A DNA stretch of 64,000 nt from Christensenella hongkongensis (GTDB lineage Bacteria > Bacillota > Clostridia > Christensenellales > Christensenellaceae): NCBI RefSeq assembly GCF_000981035.1, contig NZ_LAYJ01000131.1, forward strand, positions 58,449-122,448, in the 5' to 3' direction. This document shows, one piece after another, positions 54,682-61,746 of this stretch. Made by a program: the position numbers and the translations under genes. The notes under the pieces were generated by a model. That model worked only from the letters and a program-made list of their open reading frames with translations, had not been told where the DNA came from and searched no databases. Position 1 is the first letter of the stretch. Each line of letters begins with the position of its first letter.

Positions 54682-57042
54682 ATGGATAAGAAAAAATTGA
54701 CAGAACAAGAAATCCGCACAAGATATATTACCCCTGCAATATCGAAGGCGGGTTGGTCTGCTTCTCAGATACGGGAAGAATATCCTATTACGAAAGGCCG
54801 CATCATTGCCAGAGGTGGTACATATAAGCGCGACAAAGCTAAATTTGCAGATTATGCTTTATTCATCAAGCCGCATATTCCACTGGCTATTGTTGAGGCA
54901 AAGAACAACAATCATGCTGTTTCTGATGGAATGCAACAAGCCCTTGATTATGCGGAGCGGCTGTTGATTCCGTTTGTATTCACATCCAATGGTGACGGGT
55001 TTACTTTTCATAACCGCATGAGCGGCGGAGGCGACAGAGAAACATTCTTGACCCTTGAACAATTTCCATCCCCTGAAACACTCTGGACGATGTATCGAGA
55101 GGGTACTGGGCTTACCGCGCAGCAGGAAGCAGTCATTACAGAACCCTACTATACGGCACGGGAAGACCGAACGCCAAGGTACTACCAGTTAAATGCCATC
55201 AATTTAACTGTTGAGGCGATTGCGCGTGGGCAGAACCGTGTCTTGTTGGTGATGGCAACTGGCACAGGTAAAACGTTCACAGCATTTCAGATTATTTGGC
55301 GCTTGTGGAAATCTGGTGTGAAAAAGCGTATTTTGTATTTGGCTGATCGCAACGCTTTAATTGATCAAACCTATGTAAACGATTTTTCACCGTTTAAGGA
55401 CAAAATGACGATTGTTCGCAATCGCAAGGTTGATAAATCTTATGAAATCTATCTGGCATTGTATCAAGGTTTAACCGGGGATGGCGACAAGGAAATTTTC
55501 AAGCAGTTCTCTCCGGGATTTTTTGATTTGATTATCATTGATGAGTGCCACCGCGGCAGTGCAAAGGAAGATAGCGAATGGCGCGCTGTATTAAACTACT
55601 TTACCGCAGCAACGCAAATCGGTTTGACCGCAACACCGAAAGAAACAAAGGACATTTCTAATGTTGATTACTTCGGAGAGCCGATTTATACCTATTCTCT
55701 CAAGCAAGGTATAGAGGACGGCTTTTTAGCGCCGTATCGTGTCATTCGTGTTTTGCTAGATAAGGATGCAGAAGGATTTCGCCCCTACAAAGGTCAAACT
55801 GACAAATATGGAAATGAAATCCTTGACCGGGAATATAACACGAAAGACTATGATCGCGAATTGGTGTTGGAACAACGAACCCGCATGGTTGCAAAAGTTG
55901 TGTCCAACTATCTTAAAAAGCATAATTTGCGCTATGACAAGACCATTTTCTTCTGTGTCGATACCGAACATGCTGACCGTATGCGTCAAGCGCTTGTCAA
56001 CGAAAACGCCGATCTTGTAAAAGAAGACGAGCGCTATGTCATGCGCATCACCGGCGATGATGACATCGGCAAAAAGCAGATTGATGCCTTCCGCGATGTT
56101 TCAAGCCGTTATCCTGTGTTGGTGACCACTTCTAAATTACTTACCACCGGCGTGGATGTGCAGATGGTAAAGTTTATTGTGCTTGATGCCAATATCAACA
56201 GTATGACGGAGTTCAAACAGATCATTGGTCGAGGAACCCGTGTGCGCGAAGACCTCGGCAAAATGTTTTTTACTATTTTCGATTTTAGAGATTCTACACG
56301 ACTTTTTGCTGACCCGGACTTTGACGGCCCAGTTGAGCAGGACGATTCTTTCACGCCATCAGAGGATGGACAAATCCCCGACCTGCCCGGCGATCCGCCA
56401 ACGGACCCAGAAGAACCAGATTTTCCTGAGGACCCGGAATATCCTGGGGCAGGGGACGAGGAACACAAGCACGAGCGCCGTATGAAATACTTTGTTGACA
56501 ATGTAGAAGTGACCGTACTCAAACAAAGGGTTCAATACATTGACAAGGACGGCAAGCTGATTACAGAATCCCTCACTGATTACACCAAGCGCAATGTCCT
56601 CGACCAGTATGCGACCTTAGAGGATTTCCTCACCGCATGGCACAGTGCGGAGCGCAAACAGGTAATCCTTGATGAGTTTGCAAGCCAAGGCGTGCTTTTG
56701 GAAGAATTGCAGGAGCAAATCGGCCGAGAGTTTGACCCCTTTGATTTGGTGTGTCATATTGCCTACGACCAACCGCCGCTTACCAGAAAAGAACGCGCTA
56801 ACAACGTGAAAAAACGCAACTATTTTACTAAGTATGGCGAACAGGCGCAAGCAGTCTTAAATGCTCTATTGGAAAAGTATGCGGACTCTGGCGTTGTTAA
56901 TTTGGAAAGCATGGATGTGTTGAAGGTAAATCCCATTAGGGAATTTGGCACGCCGCAATTCATCGTGAACAAGATTTTTAAGGGAAAGGCTGATTTTACC
57001 GCCGCCCTACGCGAATTAGAAAGCGAACTGTACGTCGCTTGA
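54682..57042 (+). CDS. hsdR: Type I restriction enzyme R subunit (EcoEI-like)
   Basis: Motor and nuclease subunit, 786 aa. The N-terminal nuclease domain has the PD-(D/E)xK pattern (DYALFIKPHIPLAIVEAKNN, about 57-76). SF2 helicase motifs follow: MATGTGKTFTAFQ (Walker A, near 194), IIIDECHRG (near 286), GLTATPKET, TTSKLLTTGVDV and IIGRGTRVRED. A Pro/Asp/Glu-rich linker (about 560-595) leads to an EcoEI_R_C-type end. The ATG at 54682 is preferred because GGGG lies 8 bases before it and MDKKKLTEQEIRTRYITPAI is the usual start; the ATG at 54649 lacks an SD. No frameshift is visible. Confidence 0.95.
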   Translation: MDKKKLTEQEIRTRYITPAISKAGWSASQIREEYPITKGRIIARGGTYKRDKAKFADYALFIKPHIPLAIVEAKNNNHAVSDGMQQALDYAERLLIPFVFTSNGDGFTFHNRMSGGGDRETFLTLEQFPSPETLWTMYREGTGLTAQQEAVITEPYYTAREDRTPRYYQLNAINLTVEAIARGQNRVLLVMATGTGKTFTAFQIIWRLWKSGVKKRILYLADRNALIDQTYVNDFSPFKDKMTIVRNRKVDKSYEIYLALYQGLTGDGDKEIFKQFSPGFFDLIIIDECHRGSAKEDSEWRAVLNYFTAATQIGLTATPKETKDISNVDYFGEPIYTYSLKQGIEDGFLAPYRVIRVLLDKDAEGFRPYKGQTDKYGNEILDREYNTKDYDRELVLEQRTRMVAKVVSNYLKKHNLRYDKTIFFCVDTEHADRMRQALVNENADLVKEDERYVMRITGDDDIGKKQIDAFRDVSSRYPVLVTTSKLLTTGVDVQMVKFIVLDANINSMTEFKQIIGRGTRVREDLGKMFFTIFDFRDSTRLFADPDFDGPVEQDDSFTPSEDGQIPDLPGDPPTDPEEPDFPEDPEYPGAGDEEHKHERRMKYFVDNVEVTVLKQRVQYIDKDGKLITESLTDYTKRNVLDQYATLEDFLTAWHSAERKQVILDEFASQGVLLEELQEQIGREFDPFDLVCHIAYDQPPLTRKERANNVKKRNYFTKYGEQAQAVLNALLEKYADSGVVNLESMDVLKVNPIREFGTPQFIVNKIFKGKADFTAALRELESELYVA

Positions 57043-57059
57043 CATAGGAGGAAACCACG

Positions 57060-58502
57060 ATGGCCGTTTCAGGCACTACAAAAGCGCTCAAGGATATCAT
57101 GCGCATAGACGCTGGTATCAATGGCGATGCACAGTATATTGAGCAGATAACATGGATGCTGTTTCTAAAGGCTTTTGACTATAAAGAACAGGAATGGGAA
57201 CTGACAGAGGATGACTACTATCCCATTGTTCCAACGGAATATCGTTGGGGCACTTGGGCTACCGACGCCGAAGGGACAACCGGCGACGCTTTGCTTGCGC
57301 ACATTGACGCTATGTTCTCCGCTTTGCGTGGCCTTGATATCAGCGACGACCCAAAGCACCGCAAATGGCTTATTAGAAGCATTATGGAAGGCGTCAACAA
57401 CTTTATGAAGTCCGGTACCCTGCTGCGCCAAGTCATCAATAAAATCAATGCTGATATTGATTTCGACGCAATGCCTTCCGGCCACCTGTTTAACGGTCTG
57501 TACGAAACCATGCTGAAAGACTTGCAAAGCGCGGGCAAATCCGGCGAATTTTATACGCCGCGCCCTGTTACCCGCTTTATTGTGGAGCAGGTCAATCCAA
57601 AGCTGGGCGAAACAGTCCTCGACCCGGCCTGTGGAACAGGCGGATTTTTGACCAGCGTAATTGATCGTTTTACTGTCAACACAACCGAGGAATATAAAAC
57701 CTTGCAACGCACGATTAAGGGCATTGAGAAAAAGCCTTTTCCGTATCTGCTTTGCGTCACCAACCTGATTGCACACGGCATTGATGTGCCCGATATTCGC
57801 CACGATAATACCCTGCGCACCCCTACGACAGATTATACAGCGAAGGACAAGGTGGATGTTATTGTCACCAATCCGCCGTTTGGCGGCGCAGAGGAAAAAG
57901 CGATTTCGCAGTCTGTTCCCGCAGAGCTGCGCAACTCTGAAACTGCCGATTTGTTTTTGGTGCACATGATGGCACTCCTAAAAGACGGTGGACGCTGTGG
58001 CCTCGTTTTGCCAGATGGCTTTCTGTTTGGGACTGGTGTTAAAGCTGCCATCAAGAAGAAGTTGCTGGAAGAATGCAATCTACACACCATTGTTCGCTTG
58101 CCCAAGGACGTATTTGCTCCCTATACAAACATCAACACTAACTTGCTGTTTTTCACAAAGGGAACTCCTACAAAGGGCATCTGGTACTACCGACTGGAAA
58201 CGCCAAAGGGGTATAAACATTTTTCCAAAACCCGCCCCATGTTGGATGAGCACTTCCAGCCGGTACGTGATTGGTGGAAAAACAAAGTGGAAAGCGATGT
58301 GTCGCAGTTTGTGCCAGCGGAAGATATCGCCGCCGCTGACTATAATCTGGATTTCTGCGGTTTCCCGCATGATACAGAAGAAATCTTGCCGCCGGAGCAG
58401 TTTATTCCGCAGTATCTAAATGAAAAGGCCGTTCTTTCCGCCCGCATTGAGGAAATCTTAGGGCGCATTTCTGCTGCCATGACGCAGGAGGACATGCTAT
58501 GA
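57060..58502 (+). CDS. hsdM: Type I restriction-modification methyltransferase subunit
   Basis: N6-adenine methyltransferase of 480 aa. A helical N-terminal HsdM_N domain (about 5-140) precedes the SAM site LDPACGTGGFLTSV (near 186) and catalytic NPPF in VDVIVTNPPFGGAEE (near 271). It lies 17 bases after hsdR with SD AGGAGGAAA and overlaps hsdS by 4 bases. Confidence 0.96.
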   Translation: MAVSGTTKALKDIMRIDAGINGDAQYIEQITWMLFLKAFDYKEQEWELTEDDYYPIVPTEYRWGTWATDAEGTTGDALLAHIDAMFSALRGLDISDDPKHRKWLIRSIMEGVNNFMKSGTLLRQVINKINADIDFDAMPSGHLFNGLYETMLKDLQSAGKSGEFYTPRPVTRFIVEQVNPKLGETVLDPACGTGGFLTSVIDRFTVNTTEEYKTLQRTIKGIEKKPFPYLLCVTNLIAHGIDVPDIRHDNTLRTPTTDYTAKDKVDVIVTNPPFGGAEEKAISQSVPAELRNSETADLFLVHMMALLKDGGRCGLVLPDGFLFGTGVKAAIKKKLLEECNLHTIVRLPKDVFAPYTNINTNLLFFTKGTPTKGIWYYRLETPKGYKHFSKTRPMLDEHFQPVRDWWKNKVESDVSQFVPAEDIAAADYNLDFCGFPHDTEEILPPEQFIPQYLNEKAVLSARIEEILGRISAAMTQEDML

Positions 58503-60139
58503 AAGCCGCAGATTTGAGAAAGGCAATTTTACAGGCGGCAGTTCAGGGCAGGCTGGTGCCACAGGATAAAAACGATGAGCCTGCATCCGAATTGCTCAAA
58601 CGGATACAGGTTGAAAAAGCTGCACTTGTTAAAAATGGTAAGCTAAAAAAAGAAAAGCCTTTGCCGCCAATTACAGAGGATGAAGTTCCATATGACTTGC
58701 CAAATGGCTGGACATGGTGTCATGTCGGTGATATAACGGTAATTAATCCAAGAAATTCTTTAAGCGATGAGATAAAAGTTTCCTTTCTCCCCATGTCATT
58801 GATTTCTCAGGAATACTTCGGTGGGCATCAGCAGGAAATTAGATTTTGGGAAGAAGTAAAAAGTAATTTTTCTCATTTTGCGGAAGGCGATGTTTTGCTT
58901 GCTAAGATTACGCCATGTTTTCAAAACGGGAAATCTTGCATTGCACATAATCTCTTATCTGGATACGGAGCAGGCACAACAGAGCTTCATGTTTTGAGAA
59001 GTATCTTGGTAGATTCTCAGTATCTGCTTTTATTTTTGAAAAGTCCAGTTTTTATCACGGTCGCTGCCAAGAACATGACTGGCACAGCTGGACAGCAGCG
59101 TGTGCCTACCAGCTATCTTAAAATGTTTCCATTTTCCGTTCCACCTCTTGCCGAACAGCAGCGCATTGTCGCTAAAGTTGACGAGTTAATGGCCATGTGT
59201 GACGAGTTAGAGGCCGCTGAAAAAGAATTGGATGCTCTGGAAGAACACTTTTTTGACTATCTGCCAAAGTCCATTTTGCAGGCGGCAGTACAAGGCAAGC
59301 TGGTGCCGCAGGATAAAAACGATGAGCCTGCATCCGAATTGCTCAACCGGATACAGGCTGAAAAGGCTATACTTATCAAAGAGGGCAAACTCAAAAAAGA
59401 AAAGCCCCTGCCACCGATTTCGGAAGATGAAATACCGTATGACCTGCCAGATGGATGGGTGTGGTGTCATATTGGTGACATTCATCAAATTATTCGAGGT
59501 ATAACTTTTCCGTCTGCTGCTAAACATAACCAAATCGGTGCTGGATTGGCGCGTTGTGCAACGACGGGATCGGTTCAAAAGGAATACAATGAAGCCGCAG
59601 ATGTATTCATTCCAATCGAATACGTTAAGCGTGAAGACCAGTGGCTAAAGGAAAACGACATTATTATGTCGACTGCAAATTCGAGAGAACTTGTCGGAAA
59701 AACATGTATTTGGCGTGAAAACAAGAAAAGAACTTTTGGAGGATTTCTTACCACACTCCGTCCATTGGGCGAAATAATAGCTGCCTATTCTTATTATGCT
59801 TTTAAGTATATGCAAGCTACTGGAGCCTTCAATATTTCGTCCACTCAGACAACCAACATTGCGAACATCAATAATGAAATATTGAAAAATACATTATATC
59901 CACTTCCTCCGATTGCAGAACAGCAACGCATAGTTGCCAAAGTAAATGAGCTGATGGCTATGTGCGACGAATTAAAGCATGTTGCCGAACCGCCGATCTG
60001 CCATGATAATGTGATACCGTTTCCAGAGGTACCAAAAGAAAAAGATGAACCGATTGCGATGGCCGCTCGCGGGGAAGTGGAGGGTATGTCCGACCAGGCA
60101 AAGCAAGCGATTGAAGATTTGTTTGGAGAGGATGGATGA
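58499..60139 (+). CDS. hsdS: Type I restriction specificity subunit
   Basis: A 546-aa DNA-recognition subunit with two target-recognition domains (about 75-215 and 325-475), each followed by the conserved helix PPLAEQQRIVAKVDELMAMCDELEA or PPIAEQQRIVAKVNELMAMCDEL. Each domain is preceded by a near-identical segment (LQAAVQGRLVPQDKNDEPASELL and LQAAVQGKLVPQDKNDEPASELL). The gene is intact, so the system looks functional. The target sequence cannot be predicted. It overlaps both neighbours by 4 bases. Confidence 0.95.
   Translation: MKAADLRKAILQAAVQGRLVPQDKNDEPASELLKRIQVEKAALVKNGKLKKEKPLPPITEDEVPYDLPNGWTWCHVGDITVINPRNSLSDEIKVSFLPMSLISQEYFGGHQQEIRFWEEVKSNFSHFAEGDVLLAKITPCFQNGKSCIAHNLLSGYGAGTTELHVLRSILVDSQYLLLFLKSPVFITVAAKNMTGTAGQQRVPTSYLKMFPFSVPPLAEQQRIVAKVDELMAMCDELEAAEKELDALEEHFFDYLPKSILQAAVQGKLVPQDKNDEPASELLNRIQAEKAILIKEGKLKKEKPLPPISEDEIPYDLPDGWVWCHIGDIHQIIRGITFPSAAKHNQIGAGLARCATTGSVQKEYNEAADVFIPIEYVKREDQWLKENDIIMSTANSRELVGKTCIWRENKKRTFGGFLTTLRPLGEIIAAYSYYAFKYMQATGAFNISSTQTTNIANINNEILKNTLYPLPPIAEQQRIVAKVNELMAMCDELKHVAEPPICHDNVIPFPEVPKEKDEPIAMAARGEVEGMSDQAKQAIEDLFGEDG
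58562..58599 (+). repeat. hsdS internal repeat, copy 1
   Basis: 38 bases identical to 59309-59346, inside a longer similar stretch of about 200 bp before each recognition domain. Such repeats allow exchange of target-recognition domains by recombination. Confidence 0.85.
59309..59346 (+). repeat. hsdS internal repeat, copy 2
   Basis: Identical to 58562-58599; spacing between the copies is 747 bases, a multiple of three, so deletion or exchange between them would keep the frame. Confidence 0.85.
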
Positions 60140-60918
60140 TGAACGTTGTCCCAACTCCTGCGGCAAAAGTAGAACAGGTTTTGGCAAGTATGGGAATCAC
60201 CGATCCACCCGCCCTCCATTTAGATGAGATAGCAAAATCACAAAACATTCGTGTGGGCAAAAAAGAACTTCCCGATGATCCGAATCTCAGCGGTCTACTG
60301 TTGTTTCGCGGCGAGAAGCGCGCCATACTCATCAATACATTTATCCATAACACAGGACGCATCAATTTTACTTTTGCCCATGAGTTAGGGCACCATTTTT
60401 TGCAGCATTCCCCAACTTATTTCTCTGATGGGCAGCAAGGTTTTCGCTGTTCGCCGGAGGATATGCAAACCGGCATTCATTCCAAAGAAACAGAAGCCAA
60501 TCGTTTTGCATCGGCTTTACTGATGCCGGAAGAACAGTTTTACCTTAGCATGGCGGGCGCGGTTTTAGACTATACCCTCATCAACAACCTTGCCCGACAG
60601 TTCTATGTTTCAAAGCACGCCTGCTGTAATCGTCTGCTTGAATTCACAAAAGAGCCTTGTATTGTGATTCGCAGTCAAGGCTATCTGATTACAGAAATAA
60701 GAGCTTCCGCAGCGGCCCGCCGCAAATTGCCAGCACTGAAACAGGTTCCGCCGGGTACTGTGTCCTACGAGGCAATCACAGCAAAGCGAAATCAAAATGC
60801 TTTTGAAGTAAGTGATTCTACAAAATGGTTCTTGAGGCCCAACTCATCTATTCAACTTTATGAGTGGACAAGGGGCGATTGGGAACACGGCGTGGCGATG
60901 ACAATTTTGAGATGGTAA
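60136..60918 (+). CDS. ImmA/IrrE-type zinc metallopeptidase linked to the RM operon
   Basis: A 260-aa protein. HELGHH (His82, Glu83, His86) within FTFAHELGHHFLQH is the gluzincin motif, and a downstream ETEANRFASALLMP supplies the third ligand Glu. The last 100 residues form a separate C-terminal part without recognised domain. ImmA/IrrE proteases cleave XRE-type repressors in mobile elements and stress regulation; an XRE protein is encoded 470 bases downstream (61390). It overlaps hsdS by ATGA, so it is made with the restriction subunits. It lacks the usual N-terminal HTH. Confidence 0.85.
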   Translation: MMNVVPTPAAKVEQVLASMGITDPPALHLDEIAKSQNIRVGKKELPDDPNLSGLLLFRGEKRAILINTFIHNTGRINFTFAHELGHHFLQHSPTYFSDGQQGFRCSPEDMQTGIHSKETEANRFASALLMPEEQFYLSMAGAVLDYTLINNLARQFYVSKHACCNRLLEFTKEPCIVIRSQGYLITEIRASAAARRKLPALKQVPPGTVSYEAITAKRNQNAFEVSDSTKWFLRPNSSIQLYEWTRGDWEHGVAMTILRW

Positions 60919-61071
60919 GCGGCTCACAAGCAAGTATACCTGCCGCCGCTCTCTGAAACCGAACAGGATTTTTGTTCACTTCCGTTCACAAAAACCTGTC
61001 CGCTTTCCTGCCGGTGAAAACGGGCGTGTCCATACACGACACCCCCGTTTCCCTCGTCAGCCGCGCCAGCA

Positions 61072-61110
61072 GGTATAACACACTACACTTTGCTTTGCAA
61101 AGTCGTGTGC
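61072..61110 (-). other. oriT: Origin of transfer (oriT), MobV/pMV158 type
   Basis: On the - strand the order is GCACACG, ACTTTGC-AAA-GCAAAGT (61103-61087), GTAGTGTG, TTATACC. This reproduces the architecture of pMV158 oriT: an ACTTTAT/ATAAAGT inverted repeat followed by the nick sequence TAGTGTG/TTA, which is matched exactly here. The nick would fall on the - strand between 61079 and 61078. The MobV relaxase at 52054-53010 is the natural partner. The identification uses remembered family sequence; no database search was made. Confidence 0.82.
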
Positions 61111-61200
61111 CAAAGGGTACCCCTTTGGAAACCCCGGTTTTGTCGGCGTGTGGCCACAGATCGCATCTCTGCGCCTGTGTCCCCACCCCTCCAAAACCCA

Positions 61201-61251
61201 AAGAAACGGCGCACATCAGCCCACCCCACGGGCCGATGTGCGCCGCTTCTT
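61201..61251. repeat. Large hairpin between oriT and xre
   Basis: CGGCGCACATC (61207-61217) pairs perfectly with GATGTGCGCCG (61235-61245); outer AAGAA/TTCTT extends it to 17 bp with one mismatch, and an inner GCCC/GGGC adds a second stem. It may insulate the xre-recombinase operon or serve in transfer replication. Confidence 0.7.
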
Positions 61252-61333
61252 TGTTCGGCCTGCGGGCCGGGACGAGGGATTGCGGTTGCACTTTGAGACG
61301 CAAAAAATGCGTTTTGTTTATGCGATTTTGATG

Positions 61334-61362
61334 TTGGAATATATGTCGTATTGTGGTATAAT
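61334..61362 (+). promoter_or_regulatory. Promoter of the xre-recombinase operon
   Basis: TTGGAA (61334-61339), 17-base spacer, TATAAT (61357-61362) with TG at 61354-61355. Confidence 0.7.
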
Positions 61363-61389
61363 TATAGTATCAGATAGGGGGCGATTTGC

Positions 61390-61746
61390 TTGAAAGTAGT
61401 TGCAGAAAGAATACGAAGCCTGCGGGAAAGTGCAAGGCTGTCACAGGTAAAGATGGGGGAAATTGTAGGTGTAAGGCAGTCCAGCCTAAACCGCTACGAG
61501 CAAGACCAGTCCTCTCCCAGCTATGAAACCCTTGTGCGCTATGCAGATTATTTTGATGTGTCGCTGGACTATATTATGGGGCGCACCGATGACCCACAGG
61601 GCAAGCTGTACGAGTGCAAGCCCAAGTTTGAGGAAAGCGACCCGGGGATGGAAAAGTTTGTGGAGATGTGCTTTGACCCTAAATCGCCCATGAACGACCG
61701 CTTGAAGAAAACCCTGTTGACGATGTTGCGGGAGGGTAAGAAATGA
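61390..61746 (+). CDS. XRE-family transcriptional regulator
   Basis: A 118-aa protein. The N-terminal HTH_3 domain (about 5-62) reads RIRSLRESARLSQVKMGEIVGVRQSSLNRYEQDQSSPSYETLVRYADYFDVSLDYIMGRTD, followed by a 50-residue helical tail that may mediate dimerisation. The start is TTG at 61390 after GGGGGC. It overlaps the recombinase by 4 bases and probably represses its operon. It is the likely target, if any, of the ImmA/IrrE peptidase encoded upstream (inference). Confidence 0.88.
   Translation: MKVVAERIRSLRESARLSQVKMGEIVGVRQSSLNRYEQDQSSPSYETLVRYADYFDVSLDYIMGRTDDPQGKLYECKPKFEESDPGMEKFVEMCFDPKSPMNDRLKKTLLTMLREGKK

Larger units (their letters stand above)
60919..61389. other. Palindrome-rich non-coding region containing oriT
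   Basis: About 470 bases packed with inverted repeats: 60963-60999 (12-bp stem, one bulge), 61016-61053 (13 of 15 paired), 61087-61103 (oriT stem), 61109-61127 (CCAAAGGG/CCCTTTGG) and 61201-61251. The last is followed by the xre promoter. A 119-aa reading frame through these palindromes is judged spurious. Confidence 0.75.

Noticed and set aside
58562..59346. Repeated DNA considered as a possible CRISPR or phase-variable locus
   Set aside because: Only two copies exist, both coding parts of hsdS; they are ordinary specificity-subunit repeats. No CRISPR array was seen in the window.
60972..61331. 119-aa + strand reading frame in the gap before xre
   Set aside because: It runs through oriT and four palindromes, lacks an SD, and its composition (many Pro, Cys, Arg) follows the inverted repeats rather than a protein.
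60136..61746. ImmA-like and XRE proteins considered as a toxin-antitoxin pair
   Set aside because: The genes are separated by 470 bases and belong to different transcription units. The peptidase has no toxin domain; a protease-repressor relation is more plausible.
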